15,727 nucleotides of DNA. It comes from Acidobacteria bacterium RIFCSPHIGHO2_01_FULL_67_28 (lineage in GTDB: Bacteria; Acidobacteriota; Terriglobia; Acidiferrales; 2-02-FULL-67-57). The stretch is taken from NCBI GenBank assembly GCA_001766965.1, contig MEKM01000171.1, positions 1 through 15,727 of the forward strand, read 5' to 3'. Under the pieces are notes generated by a model. It was given only the letters and a program-made list of their open reading frames with translations, ran no database searches and was not told where the DNA came from. The translations under genes were made by a program, and so were the position numbers. Of the stretch, positions 12,878 to 15,727 are shown piece by piece. Position 1 is the first letter of the stretch, and each line of letters starts with the position of its first letter.

Positions 12878-12908
12878 TTGACCGCCGAGCCGCGTCTACG
12901 TGTAGAAT
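12878..12908 (+). promoter_or_regulatory. Candidate promoter with overlapping palindrome for the secreted glycine-zipper protein
   Basis: TTGACC (12878-12883) and TAGAAT (12903-12908) are separated by 19 bp. TCTAC-GT-GTAGA (12895-12906) is a perfect 5-bp inverted repeat overlapping the -10, a layout typical of a repressor operator, though no regulator is known. Confidence 0.4.
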
Positions 12909-12950
12909 AGGGGGTTTGGGAGGCAGCGCAGGGCCCCGGGGGCAAGAGGA

Positions 12951-13631
12951 ATGCACGCACACGGACTCATGAGGCAAGCGCGGCACGGGATGGCGATTCT
13001 CATCGCCGCCGCACTGCTCTTCCCCACGCCGCTGCCGGCCCGCGATTTCTTCCTCCAAGAGGGCACGGAGATCAACCTTCGCCTTCACACCACCGTGGAC
13101 AGCAAGATTTCCCAGGCGGGCGACCGCATCATCGCCACCGTCGAAGACGCTGTGAGCATCGACAACGTTGAAGTCATCCCCGTGGGCGCGCGGGTGCTGG
13201 GCCGCATCGGGGAAATCCAGAAGCCGGGGCGCCTGGGCAAGGGCGGGCGGCTGGTGCTGGCCTTCGAATCCGTTGAAGTGCCCGGCGCAGGCAACGTGCA
13301 GATCTCGGGCAGCCTGGTCGATCTCTATGACCCCGAGGCCGAAGACCAGCAGGTCAAGGATCTCGACGTCGGCGAAGAAGGCCAGGTCCAGGCGGGCGGC
13401 CCTCGCAAGATCAAGCGCATCGGCAGCATCGCCGCAGGCGGCGGCATCGGCGCCGCGGCCGGCGGCGGCCTGGGCGGAGCCATCGGCGTGGCGGTGGGCG
13501 CCGGCGTGGCCTTCGTCTGGTTCAAAGGCAAGCACGTGGAGCTGCCGGCCGGCACCGGCCTGGTGATGCGGGTGGACCGCAGCGTGGCTTTCGCGGTTCC
13601 GGACATGCCCCGGCCCGCGGGCAGCCGCTAG
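12951..13631 (+). CDS. Secreted/periplasmic protein with TrbI-like beta domain and glycine-zipper segment
   Basis: The protein has 226 aa. An N-terminal signal sequence (basic MRQARHG, hydrophobic MAILIAAALLFPTPL, cleavage after about LPA at residue 30) is followed by a beta-rich domain: LRLHTTVDSKISQAGDRIIA, VIPVGARVLGRIGEI, RLVLAFESVEVPG. This resembles the TrbI/VirB10-like fold of many secreted proteins in soil bacteria. Residues about 160-190 form a glycine zipper (GGGIGAAAGGGLGGAIGVAV), which may insert in a membrane or form a dimer helix. The C-terminus (GTGLVMRVDRSVAFAV) returns to the beta domain. ATG 12951 has AGAGGA directly before it, tighter than ideal; ATG 12969 is possible. Function is not established; outer-envelope or periplasmic location is inferred. 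Confidence 0.8.
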   Translation: MHAHGLMRQARHGMAILIAAALLFPTPLPARDFFLQEGTEINLRLHTTVDSKISQAGDRIIATVEDAVSIDNVEVIPVGARVLGRIGEIQKPGRLGKGGRLVLAFESVEVPGAGNVQISGSLVDLYDPEAEDQQVKDLDVGEEGQVQAGGPRKIKRIGSIAAGGGIGAAAGGGLGGAIGVAVGAGVAFVWFKGKHVELPAGTGLVMRVDRSVAFAVPDMPRPAGSR

Positions 13632-13659
13632 CCCGAGGCCGATGGCCTAAGTCGACCGC

Positions 13660-13726
13660 GCAGACAGGAGTGTCTGCGCCACCAAGAGAAATAGAATCCT
13701 TCAGTGGGGCAGACACTCTTGTCTGC
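13660..13726. repeat. Paired 23-bp inverted repeat, each arm a hairpin, between convergent genes
   Basis: The arm at 13660-13682 and that at 13704-13726 are inverted copies with 2 mismatches in 23 and a 21-nt gap. Each arm also contains its own hairpin, GCAGACA-NNNN-TGTCTGC (13660-13677 and 13709-13726). The region can therefore fold as one long hairpin or two small ones. It sits between convergent stops and likely ends transcription both ways, and looks like a dispersed repeat. Confidence 0.7.
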
Positions 13727-13750
13727 CCTCGGCGCTCTTCTCCCGTTCAG

Positions 13751-14626
13751 CTAGTAGAGGTCGTAGCGCGCCCGCTGGGCGGCGAGCTCGGCGTTGAACT
13801 GCGCGCCGATCAACAGCACCACCGCGCTCAAGTACATCCAAATCAGCAAGCCGATGGCGGCGGCAAAGCCGCCGTAGAGGATGTTGTAAATGGCGAGCCG
13901 TCGCACATAGAAGCCGAAGGCCGCGGTGACGATCCACCACAAGCCCATGGCCACGCCCGCGCCCGGCAGGACCTGGTTCCAGCGCAGGCGGTGGTCCGGG
14001 GTGAGGAAGTAGTAGAGGGCGGCGAGCACCAGCGTGGCGGTGACGATGGCCAGGGCGAAGTAGCCGATGGTCCAGAGAATGCGCACGGGGCGGTCGAACC
14101 CCACGCCCAGCTCGTGAATCAGCCAGCTGCGCACGTACTTGCTGAAGACCACCAGCAAACTGACCGCCACCCAGGGGATGACCGTCAAGGCCACCATGGC
14201 GAAAGCGCGCAGCTGCCGGAGCCAGAAGCCGTGCCGCACCTCGCGGTCGTGGATGGCGGCGAAGACGCGGTTGAGCGAGAACATCAGCTGCGAGCCCAGC
14301 ATCAGCGTGCCGATGCCGCCCGCCACCAGCAGCCGGTTCGGATGCTCGGAAATCGCCAGCAGCGAGTCCACCACGGCGCGGCGGCTCCCCGGCGGCAGCA
14401 CCACCTGCAAACCCTCGAGCAAGTCTTCCAGTCCCGGCGCCGCGTACACCAGCACTCCCGCCAGGAACACCAGCGCCGGGAAAAACGCCAGGAACATGTT
14501 GTAGGCGACCGCCTGGGCGTGCAGCAGCGAGCCGCCACGCAGGCTGTGGTAGATGGCGCGCAGCACCACCCGCAGCACCGCGCGCGGAGTCTGTCGGGCG
14601 CCTTCGCTGGATTCGGGAGAGGCCAT
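13751..14626 (-). CDS. YihY/BrkB family inner-membrane protein
   Basis: The 291-aa protein has about six helices. Family signs are the N-terminal GGSLLHAQAVAYNMFLAFFP, the central FSLNRVFAAIHDREVRHGFW, then LRAFAMVALTVIPWVAVSLL and the C-terminal YNILYGGFAAAIGLLIWMYL with IGAQFNAELA, the usual 'Y...YG..aa.i..liW.Y.s..i.l.Gae.na' end of BrkB/YihY (UPF0761). The family is widespread, once linked to serum resistance in Bordetella and wrongly to RNase BN; its role, perhaps transport, is unsettled. The start at ATG 14626 has GGAGG 15 nt away, longer than ideal, with no better start in frame. It is divergent from the aldehyde dehydrogenase gene. Confidence 0.93.
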   Translation of the reverse strand: MASPESSEGARQTPRAVLRVVLRAIYHSLRGGSLLHAQAVAYNMFLAFFPALVFLAGVLVYAAPGLEDLLEGLQVVLPPGSRRAVVDSLLAISEHPNRLLVAGGIGTLMLGSQLMFSLNRVFAAIHDREVRHGFWLRQLRAFAMVALTVIPWVAVSLLVVFSKYVRSWLIHELGVGFDRPVRILWTIGYFALAIVTATLVLAALYYFLTPDHRLRWNQVLPGAGVAMGLWWIVTAAFGFYVRRLAIYNILYGGFAAAIGLLIWMYLSAVVLLIGAQFNAELAAQRARYDLY

Positions 14627-14656
14627 CGGCCGCTATCCGCTTCCTCCCGAGAGAGT

Positions 14657-14686
14657 TTGAAGCCACCGCGGCTTTCAGGGTAAGAT
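14657..14686 (+). promoter_or_regulatory. Candidate promoter for the aldehyde dehydrogenase gene
   Basis: TTGAAG (14657-14662), an 18-bp spacer and TAAGAT (14681-14686, 5 of 6). The transcript would start near 14693, giving a leader of about 60 nt that carries a strong GGAGG 5 nt before the start codon. Confidence 0.5.
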
Positions 14687-14753
14687 GCGCGAGTGTACTC
14701 TTAGAAGCCGCCCGAGGGAAAGCGCTTTTTAGGGAGAGCTGTCGGAGGAAGCG

Positions 14754-15727
14754 ATGGGAACGGTGACGGTGAGAGAAACGACCATCTGCCCTAACTACGT
14801 CAACGGGCAGTGGGTGGAGTCGCGCTCGGGCAAGAAGCTGCTGCGGGCCAACCCGGCGAACCTCGACGACGTGCTCGGCTTCGCGCCTTTGAGCTCGCGC
14901 GACGAAATCCGCGAAGCAGTCGAGGCTGCTCGCCGCGCCCTGCCGGCCTGGCGCGACACTCCGGCGCCCGTGCGCGGCAAGTACGTCATGCAGGCGGCCC
15001 GCCTGATGGCGGAGGAAAAAGACGAGCTGGCGCGGCTGCTCACCCGCGAGGAAGGCAAGACCGTCAGCGAATCTCTCGGCGAGATTGTGCGCACGGTCAA
15101 CATCCTCGAGTACACGGCGGGCGAGGCGCGACGGCTGACCGGCGAGACCCTGCCCTCGGAGCTGCCCCGCAACTTCATCTACACCATCCGCCAGCCGCTC
15201 GGTGTGGTCGGGCTCATCACGCCCTGGAACTTCCCCATCGCCGTACCGGTCTGGAAGATCGCCCCCGCGCTCATCTGCGGGAACACGGTGGTGTGGAAGC
15301 CGTCGGAGCTGACGCCGTTCACCTCCCGCTACATCACCGACATCTTCGCCCGCGCCGGGCTGCCCGCCGGCGCGCTCAACATGGTGAACGGGGCGGGCGA
15401 AGAGGCGGGCGACGAGCTGGTCGAGCACCCCGCCGTGCGCGCCATCAGCTTCACCGGCTCCTGCGAAGTCGGCTCGCTCATCTACGCCAAGGCCGCCCGG
15501 CAGATGAAGAAAGTGCAGTGCGAGATGGGCGGGAAGAACCCGGTGGTGGTGCTGGAGGATGCCGACCTCGAGCTGGCCGCCGACTGCACTGTCATGGGCG
15601 CCTTCGGCTCCACCGGCCAGCGCTGCACGGCCACCAGCCGCGTCATCGTCGCCGAGGCCGTCGCCGACAAGTTCGTCGGGATGCTCGCCGAGCGCGCCCG
15701 CAAACTGAAAGTCGGCAACGGCGCCGA
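14754..15727 (+). CDS. Aldehyde dehydrogenase, semialdehyde dehydrogenase-like (partial, 3' end missing)
   Basis: The window holds 324 codons of a protein that is normally about 480-500 aa. ATG 14754 follows GGAGG by 5 nt. Catalytic residues are in place: N159 in TPWNFPIAV, K182 in WKPSELTP, E257 in CEMGGKNPVVV and nucleophile C291 in GQRCTATSRVIV; the NAD(P) binding turn is FTGSCEVGS (233-241). The sequence style (GQRCTATSRVIV, MGGKNPVVVLEDADL) is closest to alpha-ketoglutarate semialdehyde dehydrogenases of sugar-acid and hydroxyproline breakdown, oxidising an aldehyde to an acid with NAD(P)+. The exact substrate is inference. The enzyme is cytoplasmic and normally a homotetramer or dimer. 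The gene runs off the right edge. Confidence 0.95.
   Translation, partial: MGTVTVRETTICPNYVNGQWVESRSGKKLLRANPANLDDVLGFAPLSSRDEIREAVEAARRALPAWRDTPAPVRGKYVMQAARLMAEEKDELARLLTREEGKTVSESLGEIVRTVNILEYTAGEARRLTGETLPSELPRNFIYTIRQPLGVVGLITPWNFPIAVPVWKIAPALICGNTVVWKPSELTPFTSRYITDIFARAGLPAGALNMVNGAGEEAGDELVEHPAVRAISFTGSCEVGSLIYAKAARQMKKVQCEMGGKNPVVVLEDADLELAADCTVMGAFGSTGQRCTATSRVIVAEAVADKFVGMLAERARKLKVGNGA

Noticed and set aside
13701..15428. A 575-codon minus-strand open frame over the BrkB-like and aldehyde dehydrogenase genes
   Set aside because: It runs antisense to the dehydrogenase and out of frame with the membrane protein, both of which are clearly real.
1..15727. CRISPR arrays, tRNA, rRNA, riboswitches, phage or toxin-antitoxin genes
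   Set aside because: No regular spaced repeats, cloverleaf, conserved aptamer motif or matching proteins were seen on either strand.

Overview
The window is GC-rich (about two thirds G+C by eye) and densely coded, with long antisense shadow frames. Gene content (a PilB-type ATPase fused to a receiver domain, an FtsX-like permease, an ArnT-like glycosyltransferase, BrkB/YihY) and dispersed palindromic intergenic repeats fit a Gram-negative bacterium. I would guess Acidobacteriota, but no phylogenetic marker is present and this is inference. No rRNA, tRNA, CRISPR array, integrase or intact transposase was seen.

Region 1 (1-2063). The start of a ferredoxin-NADP reductase-like gene runs leftwards off the edge. 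A 1.6-kb segment follows, carrying an ornithine cyclodeaminase/mu-crystallin family gene. It is bounded by a 68-bp direct repeat of the 3' end of a small glutaredoxin gene. The intact glutaredoxin (1821-2063, minus) is missed by ordinary ORF calling because its first active-site cysteine codon is TGA. A 9-bp hairpin with a G-containing loop lies 15-35 nt downstream of that TGA, as expected of a bacterial SECIS element. I read it as a selenocysteine glutaredoxin (U-P-A-C), the main discovery in this window.

Region 2 (2064-3900). A strong sigma-70-like promoter drives a stand-alone receiver protein and a soluble PAS histidine kinase, probably a two-component pair. A 119-bp palindromic repeat ends the region.

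Region 3 (3901-8496, all minus). An FtsX/MacB-type permease lies upstream of a PilB/GspE-type ATPase carrying a double zinc ribbon and a C-terminal receiver domain. A J-domain protein with a long Pro/Ala linker follows 9 bp after the ATPase and is probably co-transcribed with it.

Region 4 (8552-12816). An O-antigen-ligase-family membrane protein with a PDZ-like insertion (plus strand) converges on a three-gene minus operon: a 276-aa unknown protein, a 91-aa unknown protein and an ArnT/PMT-type glycosyltransferase. The last two overlap by ATGA. A large nested hairpin separates the ligase from this operon. Both membrane proteins suggest envelope glycan work.

Region 5 (12817-15727). A secreted glycine-zipper protein (plus) converges on a BrkB/YihY membrane protein (minus), with a paired 23-bp inverted repeat between them. 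A semialdehyde-type aldehyde dehydrogenase reads off the right edge.
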